DNA from: Fennellomyces sp. T-0311
Lineage: Eukaryota; Mucoromycota; Mucoromycetes; Mucorales; Lichtheimiaceae
Length of the DNA stretch: 64,000 nt
Reading direction: 5' to 3'
Assembly (NCBI GenBank): GCA_025266875.1
Contig: JALLLT010000001.1
Coordinates: forward strand, 434,001-498,000
Of the stretch, positions 1 to 14,887 are shown piece by piece (the stretch's first letter is position 1; the number at the start of each line of letters is the position of its first letter). The translations under genes and the position numbers were made by a program. The notes beneath the pieces were generated by a model that saw nothing but the letters and a program-made list of their open reading frames with translations, was not told the DNA's origin and searched no databases.

Positions 1-767
1 ATATACTTCCTTAAATTTTTGATGAGTATTGCAAAATTCGATATGTAACGTCTCATTACATTTGCAAACCCTTTATATATTTTTGACTGGTGATGCAGAC
101 TACACTATAACTTAATGCATGAATGAGCTTTGGAAGCGCTTGCCTTCGTAGTTGCCAAAGTAGCCAAACCTCAAGGGTGACTGCGATAAATTACACGGTC
201 TCATACATGATCTCGCATGAAAACTATATAGATGAATTTTCCAATGTGATACTGCACAACTTTCTAGTAGAAGTTTTAATTCAATTGAAATATTTTATAA
301 CCTTTGAATACTTTTGAAGATTTAAACTTCCCGAGAAATTTTTCCTCCATGTGCCAGGTCCAAAGACAAAACGATCGGCAAAGGGAGCATAGAATTCATA
401 ATTGATCTTCATCTCATTTTCAACAAGAAAATAGTACGATGTGAACGCGCGAGTGGGAGAGAATAGCAAGGAGCGTAAAAAGTCCAAACGAAAAGATTAT
501 ATGTGCTATGTGGAAATGCCCATAAAAGAAGCCGAAAAAAGTTCTAGACAATTTGTGATATTGAATAGAGCCATACACACAGTGTGTGTCATCATGGATA
601 ATCTAATTGAACAGTGTGCGCTATTTTTTTTCATATTCCATTTGAAAAACCACCCGATTGGACTGCACAGAGTGACTGGATCAATTCATCTATACAAGTC
701 AAGCTTATTCAAATGTAACTAATAAATAGATAATCACATTCGCGAAAACGAGAGGATAAGAAAGGCC

Positions 768-968
768 TTACTTAAAATCGTACTCTTTATCATCGAGTGT
801 ACCCAATATCTGCTGCAGTACCGTCGTTGGGTGCGGGGCGGGCGTAGACCACCGGTAATTTTTCATCCTCAAACGGCCAATGCTTTCAGACCGTTCCCAA
901 AAGGATATGGACCGATCGTAGCGACCGTGTATTGGGAAGGAGCGTGAGTGTAGAGTGTAAAGTTGCAT
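768..968 (-). CDS. Possible small exon, hypothetical
   Basis: An open frame of about 66 codons starting with ATG on the minus strand. Its C-terminal part (for example QQILGTLDDKEYDF) has a protein-like composition and ends next to a GTAAGG that could be a splice donor; a downstream acceptor at about 680 would add some 18 codons before a stop. No domain is recognised and there is no second line of evidence, so this may be a chance frame in otherwise non-coding DNA. Confidence 0.2.
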   Translation of the reverse strand: MQLYTLHSRSFPIHGRYDRSISFWERSESIGRLRMKNYRWSTPAPHPTTVLQQILGTLDDKEYDFK

Positions 969-2385
969 TTTTCATAAGAACGCTTACATACGAGTGGGTT
1001 ATTGCGAGTAACGAAGTAAGCACGTGTCAAGAAGAAATTGCTGTCGTTACGGCGAGAGAATTACATGATTTGGACATTATACAACATACCTAAGCAACCA
1101 CTATCATCAAAAGACATACAGTCTGTCTTAACGCATTTAACATGTTATTCAACGAATCACTTTATATCAATGACTTGCTGTTATATCTCTGTATTCAGTT
1201 TCACTGGGCTACGTTGTTATAGGAGACTTAGAGCATCATACAGCTACTTGTTATATCCACGCTTCAACCATTGTCCATGCAGATAACATGTGCCTTGTCT
1301 ATGACAAATAACATGGTCTACCCTTTTCTGCTCTTCTCAATGCCAAAGAACTTCTCTAGTTAACTCATACACATTCTATTTCTCTATTTCAGCTCTTATC
1401 GAGAACATTTTCATACACAATTCTCCACTTTGCACGCGTACTTCTACTACAACAACGTACGACTTCTTTTAAATGAGTTTCTGACTGAGAATATCGATCT
1501 ACACATTACCTTTGGGATCCTGCCAGACTTGCCAGGACCGTGCTTGTTTGGGCACCTCTATTCAGGCCACCACCCCTAACTGATGCCTGTAAAATCCGGT
1601 ACTAAACAGTCGTTCCTACGACCTACGTACCTTCCTGAACTATGAGCCCTAGTATGTTGTTTTAAAGTCATTGGGAATCTTGTGGATCGTTGTACCGGGC
1701 GAAAAAATTGTCCAGAGGGATCAAAATATTGGGATTCTTTCTTGGATCGTCTGCGCCTAGAACTACCTTCTCATATACTATCGTGACTAAAACACCGATA
1801 GATATTGTTGGCGCCGTTTTGAGTCAGGTGTACAGTAGTCGGTTGTCGTATAAATCGGTAGTTGAGTACACCAAAATAGAGTGAGCACCAGCAACAATAT
1901 CGTTTGTTACGGACGTTTGTATGGAGGGATCCTAAAGAGGATTGAGGATTGGAAATAGAAAATGGGTAGTAAAGCAGATTGTCTTTATTGCTTGATCGAT
2001 AAACAGTAATCCTAATTGCAGGATACTAAACAACACTGATAACTATAAAGTATTTAGGTTGGGGTGTTGATAAATGTAATCAATTGACCAACGTTTATTT
2101 AATGAAAAGCGCTTCTTATTTATGTCTTTCGATACAATGGCGCAGCACTAGCTGTTCTAGTTGTGATAGGTGCGTACGGTAACCAATTGGTGATGGTGTA
2201 GTTGCCGCAGCAGTGGGGGTAAAGGTGATTGGTGTTGTTCATGCAGGCTAATTGCTGGCTAGTGGTGGCGCAGCTGCCGCAGTAATTGAGATGTAGAGTG
2301 CCGCAGCAAAGAAGATTCTGGCTACTAAGCTACTCTATTGGGTAATTGTGGGTGATAATGGTAATATATATGATATGATAATAGA

Positions 2386-2409
<24 letters not shown>
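2386..2409. repeat. GA microsatellite
   Basis: An uninterrupted run of about eleven GA dinucleotides in non-coding DNA. No function is inferred. Confidence 0.9.
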
Positions 2410-2417
<8 letters not shown>

Positions 2418-3261
2418 AGGGAAAGTTGGCAGGGCTACCAACAGGTCTATCAATATGCATATTTCTATTACTAATGTTCTGATATACTAATACCCAATGG
2501 GGAAACGTTTGTAAGTCCAGTGCAACCATGGTAATCCGTTACGCTAAGCGCTTGTTAAACGTTGTCACGCGACCTATTCAAATAGGACTAGTGTGCCGGG
2601 AACAGCATCGTTTTTTGCACAATCACGGATAATCAATTTTATTTTTGGATGGAATCATATTTGGAATCCTTCTAGAGATAGCTCTTGGATCGCCAAGATG
2701 TTGCCAAGTAAGGCAGAATAGCCAAGTGCTGAGCAAACCGTGGGAGCATTACTAAAGAAGCAATAACGAGTCAAGCCAAGAAAAGAGAGCGATCTATCTT
2801 ACATATATCCTTTGACAGCATTTATATTTAAAAATATCGATGTGCCTGCATACAGCAATTATATATTCAGTGCACCATCTGATAATTCAATATGCCATCG
2901 TTCGGAATCATAAGCCATATGTACATTCGCGCGTAGCAGCTCACTGAAACTGGTGTATGTATATAAATGCCAAGCTGCTAAGAGATCGTTGGTGTGAGAA
3001 ATAAGTAATCAACTAAGTGACAGTGTACTAATGGTTCGTCATATTAACGCCAACGATACGCGTCCCTGTATTACATATGCTGTCAAGAGTTCTGCAGTCT
3101 GCTTGAACTTCTGTCTATATTATTTTAATAATATTCGCTCCAAGAAAGGATTACTTTCCATTCGATCCTAACCATAAGCAATGTATCAATACTACAGATA
3201 GTCTGATCATTACTGTCAAAACATCGTGAGATTGGATGGATCACATGACTGAAAAACGTAA

Positions 3262-3296
3262 CTGCTGCGGCAGTACCCAACGAAAGTATATAAATA
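3262..3296 (+). promoter_or_regulatory. Core promoter of first arrestin gene
   Basis: TATATAAATA lies at 3287-3296, about 45 bp upstream of the chosen ATG, which fits a TATA box. Just upstream, at 3263-3272, is TGCTGCGGCA, preceded by an A-rich block (CTGAAAAACG). The same pair of elements, an A-tract followed by TGCTGCGGC, recurs in front of the second arrestin gene, so it may be a shared control site. The factor is unknown. Confidence 0.5.
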
Positions 3297-3339
3297 GTCG
3301 GCGGTCCAACCGCAATTAAATACCTTAACAGGGAGAAAT

Positions 3340-4439
3340 ATGCCAGATGGAGCAAGCGTTTTATCTATTGAACTACTTCCGGGGTTCGGATGGTCTGTCC
3401 ATGGTCAACCAACCTACGGTCCAGGACATATTTTCCAAGGTGTGGTTTGCTTTTGCCGAGAGAATGATTCATAGCAAGGACTGATCACGAAGTAATATAT
3501 TCCTTAGGACTTGTCCATGTATCGCCAGGACAAGAAACCGAGGCTGACCACATACGACTTCAATTTCACGCGGTCGAATCTGTACAGGCCATTGAAATCA
3601 GTCCCGGTGTCCTACGAACCCAAAAGCCGTATACCTTATTTGGTGTTCAACAAACCTTGTGGAAAGATCAACCTCTTGAGTCATCAACATTGACGCTCCC
3701 GTTTACCATCCAAATGCCTGTTGTTAATTATCCACCATCTGTAAAACATGAGTACTACCAATGTACATTCAAGTTGACTGCGTTCCTCGAACATTCATCC
3801 CAAGTCTTACGATCCACCGAAAAGCTCGTTTACTACCGACCTTTCATTGAGACTTGTTTGCTCAAAAAACCTATCCGAGCACCCGATGGCCAACTTGAAC
3901 TCCATGCGTTGGAGTTCATTCCAGGAGATACCATTCCTGTGACAATTTTTATGGACAGCGATTCATCTAAACGGCGAATTGTAACGGCAAAACTGTACCG
4001 AACCGTCAGGCTAAATTGTTTTAGAGACATCCCAAAACTGACAGAATTAATTGTATCCCAGCAATGGGACGAGGGTGACCTGGGCGAGCGGATGGAACGT
4101 GAACTTGAGATCTCCCTGCTACGAATACCGCTCGACATGATTCCGTCTTTTAGTTATAGTAGCGTCTTTTCAATTTCGTACCAACTAAAAGTGTCCGTAA
4201 AGTACAAACAATTCGGTGGTCTTTGGAGCTCGGGCCGGGAGTTTCAATTTCCAGTTACCATAGGCACCCTTAGCTACGGTGTGTACGGTCCTAGTCAATT
4301 ACGCATTTACTCGACGCTTTCGACAGAAGAACAGCGACAACAGGTGCCTCTGTTTATGCGCGCTGCCGAACATTCCGACACGCTTCCTCCATACGACAGC
4401 ACCCGTCTGCCAACATACCAAAATGCCGTAGCTTTGTAG
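3340..4439 (+). CDS. Arrestin-like trafficking adaptor, copy 1
   Basis: Probable alpha-arrestin (ART/Rod1-like), an adaptor that links membrane cargo to a Rsp5/Nedd4-type ubiquitin ligase for endocytosis. One phase-1 intron at 3440-3507 (68 nt) joins exons that encode 343 residues; without it the frame is broken. The N-terminal beta-sandwich starts with ELLPGFGWSVHGQPTYGPGH. The arrestin C-terminal half includes IPSFSYSSVFSISYQLKVSV and the FPVTIGTL strand. The C-terminal tail carries two LPxY motifs, LPPY and LPTY, separated by four residues, which suit WW-domain binding. The ATG at 3340 is chosen because it aligns with the start region of the paralogue at 7232. Family assignment is firm; cargo is unknown. 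It is shorter than many ARTs, lacking a long disordered tail. Confidence 0.88.
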
Positions 4440-7231
4440 TTAATTATTGTTAATTATATTTTCCTTTCCTTACGTATATAATGACATCCACATTGTCCCT
4501 GTAAGCTATTTATATATCTGGAAGTAGTATTATAACAAACCATATGACCTGTTTCTATAAGAGTATGTAAGTCAGATTAAAATTCCATGCAGTATAAATA
4601 GACTTTCCAGATTGATACGTAGAGGGTCTTACCTACTATGCACTTTCAGACAGATAAAACAGCAAATTTATAAACGTAACTTCTGCTCGCGTATTGTATT
4701 ATTGAAATGATTTCTGACTCAATGATAGAATCTGCGTATAAAGGAAGCTTACCATGTGAGGAAAGGTAAGGCATTCTTTCTATACTGCTAAACAAATGCA
4801 AGTAACTCAATACACAAGTGCTTTCCTACCGAGGAGAAATCGACGTACAATATTTGTCGATTGATGAGCAAAGTTCAAAAGTAGCCGATTCTGTGCAAAC
4901 AGATATCTTCGAGATGAAGGATAATGATGACTACGATAATTCAAAGTATTGGTAGTATACATCATAATGCAATATTGATTCTTAGAAGAGTACGTTCACG
5001 TCCACTTCTGGGAAGAAAAGTTGTTCAGTCGGTAAAACGCTATATTGTTGTGACAAGAATAGGATCAAGAGGACCATATCTGAAAAGATCTCTGGATTCG
5101 TAATGAGCTCACTACAGAAGTTAATAGCAGACATCCACTATGTATTCATGTCCTATCAAGCATACCGGCTTAATATCATCACAAAGTATATGACCATTTG
5201 AGTGGCGAAGGGTACAAGTTTGACAGGAAGAACGTGAAATCGACTTCGCTTTAATAACACTCACGCGGCAACTAATCGGGCTATCCAATAAATATCAAAA
5301 GCATCCTCAACTGCATGGTTAAAGGATAAAGTCATTAATGTATATCTGCCATTCAACCTTTCACGTACGCAATTCTAAAGCGAAAGTACTATCTACGTAA
5401 GTTGCTATTGCTAATTCAATATCGTACGTACAGAAAAGATATAACATCACGATAGTGTTCAAATAATATAATTCTTTTTACTTCTGATTTACCTCCATGA
5501 GATATGCGCTAATTGCCACAATGATTTTAGTTTTGTACATTGCTCACGCTTTCGTTTCTTTATGACTTCTGCTAAAACGCCAATCCTATTGTACCTGTGC
5601 CCAGTTTTTTTGCAACTATGAAAAGTCCCGAACCTTTGTCGTTAACAAATGGTTTTAGTAATACGCAAATTTCATACATAAGTACAGTGACAGATTTGTC
5701 TAGAGTGTTGCAAAAATTTCCTCTACATACTGCGAAAGTAAGTATGGGAAACGCAGGTGATTCATAGTAAAGATTTTATAGATATTGAAATCCATCCTAA
5801 AAAGAATGCCGGTTTTTGAGTCGCTCTAAGGGAATATAACAAACTGTAGGTAGATGCCAAACCTTCTTATCGTGAATATATCAGTTTACTTCGAATAGGT
5901 GTTAAGTAATTTAATATATTTTCGAAAATATTTACACTGAATCAGTATACATGTCAATAATGCTACCATATTGATATTCCCCATTATAAATTTGTACGCA
6001 ATTCTATTTTAATTTGTAATCAGTTCATCTCGAATAGACAGACACTTTATTTTGAATTTGTAAGCTATTCACGAGCCAAGCTGTGTCTCGGTAGTACAAT
6101 TCGGTAGTCATTTGCTGCCTTATCCTGAAGTTCGTCGAGATAATGTATTTCTTTTAAAACAATAACAACTGTGTAAATATTATTTTCGTACATGTGTGTT
6201 CATACAAACACATGTGGTCACAGAATGCATTATAAAATTATTTATGTCCACCAGCGGTTTTACATCTTGCCGCAGATGTTGCCGATGTCGCTTCTACTGA
6301 ATCCGTACGCAATATTTATCACAAATAAGGTAATATTTTAACTATAATTAACTATTCTAGATAGACAATATTGATTCTAGCATGCTATTTAACTCTATAG
6401 AATGTGCGTAAAGTAGGATTTGTCTTTGATCTCAATTATTCATGAATTAATATACCGGCCATTTAGCGTCTAGATGGATATAAATGTTGGGTAAATGTTA
6501 AGTATGTCGCGTACTTTTTCAGCATTTTCATCCGACAAGGTCAGTTCCAAAGAGATTCTAAAGATAGCAAAGCTACTGTGAGCGTATGACAAGCAAACGA
6601 CGCGTTTTGGCCTTTATATCCCAATTTCAGGCAAGAAAACAAGTGGAATATTATAGTATACATCATTGTTATTTTCAAGACAATAGTTTTTCTCAAAACG
6701 TACTTTTTTTGACGCTGATTTACAGCTATCATCTCGCTGCATAGATAAATGCGGTCATCACTGTTTCCAGATTAGGCAACACGTGTGTAACTGTATTGTT
6801 GCCATGAAGGACGATCTTTTTTTTTTGACTCACAAAATGTGTTACAACGTTCCGCCATCCTAACGACAACAAGAATTGAGTCATCCGTTTTTGTGAACCC
6901 AAAATGGCGACCTTTCCGGCAACGGACCTATCAAGTTTCACAGGTAGATTAAATAATCATATTCATTCCAGCTTTATGTACGCGACCACTGGTGAATTGA
7001 ACAGGGTGTAAGGGACTTGAAACGCCCTAAAAATATATTATGCACCATGTAAACACCACAGACACAATGGCATCAACATTTGCTGGTCGTCAAGCACGTT
7101 CACGTCACACGATTGAAAAAAGTGCTGCGGCGTCATAACTTGTTTCCGATGCTGCGGCAATCTCGAAAATAAATAAATACTCTCAGTTTTGGATCTGTAT
7201 CCCCTAGTTTGATAACTAAAACAAGATAAAT
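4440..7231. other. Intergenic DNA between arrestin paralogues
   Basis: About 2.8 kb of AT-rich DNA without a supportable gene. Open frames at 6541-6941 on the minus strand have no recognisable motif. The last 120 bp hold promoter-like elements of the second arrestin gene. Confidence 0.6.
7111..7190 (+). promoter_or_regulatory. Promoter region of second arrestin gene
   Basis: GATTGAAAAAAG is followed by TGCTGCGGCG at 7123-7132, and TGCTGCGGCA occurs again at 7150-7159. An A/T-rich AAATAAATAAATA stretch at about 7168-7180 may serve as a TATA-like element. The layout (A-tract, CTGCGGC, TATA-like) matches the promoter of the first arrestin copy. Confidence 0.45.
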
Positions 7232-8344
7232 ATGCCAGAAGCAGTAGCAAGCCGTTGCACAATGTCCATCGAGTTGCTTCCAGAATTTGGCTGGTCAATT
7301 GACGGCAAGCCAGTTTACGGACCCGGATCGGTCTTTCAAGGTGAGTTTACGCGCGTTATACATGAAGAAAGTCCATGGGCTAATCGAAACAAATCGCAAG
7401 GCTATGTTTATATATCGCCAGACCAACGTATCGAAGCTGACGATATTCGCCTTCAGTTTCATGCAGCGGAGACGATGTACCCTATTGAAATCAGCCCCGG
7501 TGTACTCCGCGCCAAAAAATCTCAAACTTTATTTGCCGTTCAGCACATACTATGGAAAGGTCAATCCCTTGACCCATCCATGATGACTCTCCCCTTTACT
7601 ATCCAAATGCCTGCTGTCAACTATCCGCCATCAGTCAAAAATGAGTATTACCAATGTAAATTCAAGTTGACGGCCTCCATCACGCGTTCATCCCAAGTTC
7701 TGCGGTCTGCCGAAAAGCACATTGCCTACCGACCTTTCATTGAGACATGCTCTCTCAAGAAACCTATCCAATCACCCAATGGTCAGCTCGCGCTCCATTC
7801 GTTGAACTATACTCCAGGAGATACCATTGCAGCCACTGTATCAATGGGATCATCATCCGGTTGCGACCGACGAAGGCAAATAGTTACGGCCAAACTCTAT
7901 CAAACTATCATGCTTCGTGCCGTTGATAGTGCTCCCAAATTGACCAAAATAATTGCCACAGATCGATGGGAAGACGACAGCAATCAAGACTTTCTGGAGA
8001 GTGACTTGAAGCTTGATTTGCTTCACATACCAATTGATACGATTCCATCGTTCAGCTATAGCAGCATTATCACTGTATCATATCAACTTAAAGTAGCTGT
8101 CAAGCAAAAGAAACTCGGCGGCTTTTGGAATGTCAAACAGCAAGAGTTCGATTTTCCTATCACAATCGGTACATTAGGATATGGTGAACGTGCTCCTACC
8201 CAATTATCTATTTATTCAGTACTTTCAGTCGAAGAGCAGGGCGAAATGACTCCACGATTTATGCGATCCATTGAGTATTCTGATACGCTTCCCCTCTATG
8301 ACAGTACACGCCTACCTACCTATGAAAACGTTATTGCTATTTAG
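7232..8344 (+). CDS. Arrestin-like trafficking adaptor, copy 2
   Basis: Paralogue of the upstream gene and alignable along its whole length. An intron at 7341-7400 sits at the same codon and phase as in copy 1 and gives a 350-residue protein. This intron is exactly 60 nt with no in-frame stop, so an unspliced reading of 370 residues is also open; homology to copy 1 shows that the 20 extra residues do not belong to the conserved fold. Arrestin strands are visible (IPSFSYSSIITVSYQLKVAV, FPITIGTLGYG). The tail keeps two LPxY motifs, LPLY and LPTY, for a Rsp5/Nedd4-like ligase. The start at 7232 gives eleven residues before the SIELLPEFGW strand. Function is inferred from the family; cargo is unknown. 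Confidence 0.9.
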   Translation: MPEAVASRCTMSIELLPEFGWSIDGKPVYGPGSVFQGEFTRVIHEESPWANRNKSQGYVYISPDQRIEADDIRLQFHAAETMYPIEISPGVLRAKKSQTLFAVQHILWKGQSLDPSMMTLPFTIQMPAVNYPPSVKNEYYQCKFKLTASITRSSQVLRSAEKHIAYRPFIETCSLKKPIQSPNGQLALHSLNYTPGDTIAATVSMGSSSGCDRRRQIVTAKLYQTIMLRAVDSAPKLTKIIATDRWEDDSNQDFLESDLKLDLLHIPIDTIPSFSYSSIITVSYQLKVAVKQKKLGGFWNVKQQEFDFPITIGTLGYGERAPTQLSIYSVLSVEEQGEMTPRFMRSIEYSDTLPLYDSTRLPTYENVIAI

Positions 8345-10073
8345 ATCATCATCATTTATGCCCTTCTATATACCATGACAACGTAGATATTTTGCATTCA
8401 TAACTTTGCACTTGTTTTTTGTTACTTCTGCCCCCAGCATTGAATGTAAGTATCACTAAAAGCATTAGCATATGTTGACCAATTTTAACTTTATGAGCAG
8501 CGAGTGTTGTAATACTGTATTGAGGGTAATCGACGAGATAACAAGCGCAAGTACTTGAGAGAGACTGGTTGCTTTCCAAGTTCTATCGACATGACCATTT
8601 CTCTTTTGGTACAGTCTATACAGATGATTGCTTGAAAGGAGACATTAACCTAACACCCTCCATTGTGTATGGTAGAAGCTGTTGTGCCACCTGATCTTGG
8701 AAGCGCGGCATTCCGTCTGATACAAGTTTCTGGGAATACTGATGTGTACTACTATACTCAATTTCTCAGACATCGCGCGAGTTCTCGAGGATGGTCCGGC
8801 ATGCTCAGCATAGTCACATCGTTGGGAATGCGGCTCCTCTTTGGAACTTTAAAAGAAATCTTTGTATCACAGTAGTACATCAAAAAGTTTAGTTTCTTGT
8901 GCACTTTTCTCAATTTTTCAACATCAAATTACCAAATCTTTGCTTTTAACACTCGCTTTTCATAATGCATCCGGTGACTGTTAAGGGGAAAAAAACGAGA
9001 CGCTCATATTTGGCTTCAAAAGTTTCTTGTATATCCGAGAATAAACGATGTTGTGGCATGCGTATGACGCGTGCAACCATGATCCATGTGATCGGTGCCA
9101 TTGAGTAGAGCCAACTCTATTAATGGTAAAGCCCCGTCCAATGAGTTGCTATCTTTTTTTTGGGGGTGGTGGTGGTCTCTATTTAGACACTTTTTCAAGA
9201 TTCCATGCATCACCGGATGAGTTTTAGCCAGTGCCATGAGGAAGTAAGGGGGGTGATTATTTTATTTCTATGGAAACGAAGTGTCGATCACAATCGAAGT
9301 ATTACAAATCATCCGAGATCTTTGTTGGTGCCACACAGCAAAGGAAGTGAGCGCAAACAGCCAACTGTCAACTAAATAGATCTTTAATATATGCCCTGAA
9401 GTTGCGTATGCAAGCCAAAGCATTCTTTTTAATTACAACTGTATTCAAGGGTGCATAGCTTGTACAGAAAACTTTACCGTTATTTAAATATTTTCGCGTT
9501 TGGCGCAATGTATAGCTGGTTTGGAAAGTTTATTTATTATGAATAGGGTGTTGTATGAGATCGAGTACTACACCATGACTGTAAAGGGTGCGATGACTTC
9601 ATTGGCTTGGGACACCCATGGTAAAGCAAAACGCCCCCTCTCCTTATCCGGATATACCAGCTGGGCGGCCCTTTGTTTGGGCGCGGCAGATCTACGGTAC
9701 GTAATGATAAGCTGCCCTCAACAGCGCATTCAGAAAGACACAATCAAATACAGGCGAGCGGGTTGTCATGGGCAATATAGGACAGGACGGAAGTTTGGCA
9801 AAAGAACAAGCTGGTGATCTGATATATGCCTTGGATATTATCCAAAGGTGGGCGAGTCTTTCTTTGAGTGTACCGGCGAAGGTAGCTTGATGCAGAAAAG
9901 GTGGATTGCGGTGTGTATCAAGATGGGTGACGGGGTCATTCTTTCAGATGGACTAACGCATAAAATGAACACGCAGCACCGCAGTTTTTAAGCAGCGAAA
10001 TCGAGTTTGGTACGTCCTTTGTTCTTCTTGCAGGAATATTGAAAAGGCTCGCCTGGGCGAAAGAAAAGCGAAA
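8345..10073. other. Intergenic region upstream of USP7-like gene
   Basis: About 1.7 kb with no gene I can support. Short frames (for example 9500-9817 plus, 9016-9237 minus) have no family signature. The final 200 bp probably carry the promoter and 5' leader of the deubiquitinase. Confidence 0.55.
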
Positions 10074-14501
<4,428 letters not shown>

Positions 14502-14887
14502 ATAACATTGCTATTTTTAATCGTGAAAACCGTAAGGTTTTGTAATTCTTTTTTTTGCCTGTAAAATGATGTATGCATAATCAATAACTCAACAAGGGAG
14601 AGTGAAAATAACACATGGTTTTTTGTATGCATGGTTGCGTGGGATCGGGATCTCGGAGGGATACGCGCAACATTCCTGTATAGAAGAAAAAAAAACAACC
14701 GAATTTGCTTTTCAACCCTTTTTCTTCCGATCATGAATGATGCAGTAGAAGAGTATCCAGTCAGTAAGACAAAAAACATTGCCTCACAGATCCTTTTTAT
14801 GCATCCTTATTGATATCTGTCTAGCCAGCAATTATAGAAGGTGCGAGTTCACCTCCGACATCCAGAAAGCAACGACTTTTGAAATCC
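14502..14887. other. Short intergenic spacer
   Basis: 386 bp between two genes on the same strand. It holds the 3' end of the deubiquitinase transcript and the promoter of the PH-domain gene; no extra gene is seen. Confidence 0.6.

Larger units (their letters stand above)
1..3339. other. Gene-poor leader region
   Basis: No gene can be supported with confidence here. Short open frames occur on both strands but lack family motifs. A GA microsatellite lies near 2386-2409. A GC-richer patch at 2140-2330 carries three copies of TGCCGCAGCA-like sequence and, read on the minus strand, an open stretch rich in paired cysteines but without a convincing start or signal peptide. The last 80 bp are the promoter of the first arrestin gene. 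Confidence 0.5.
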
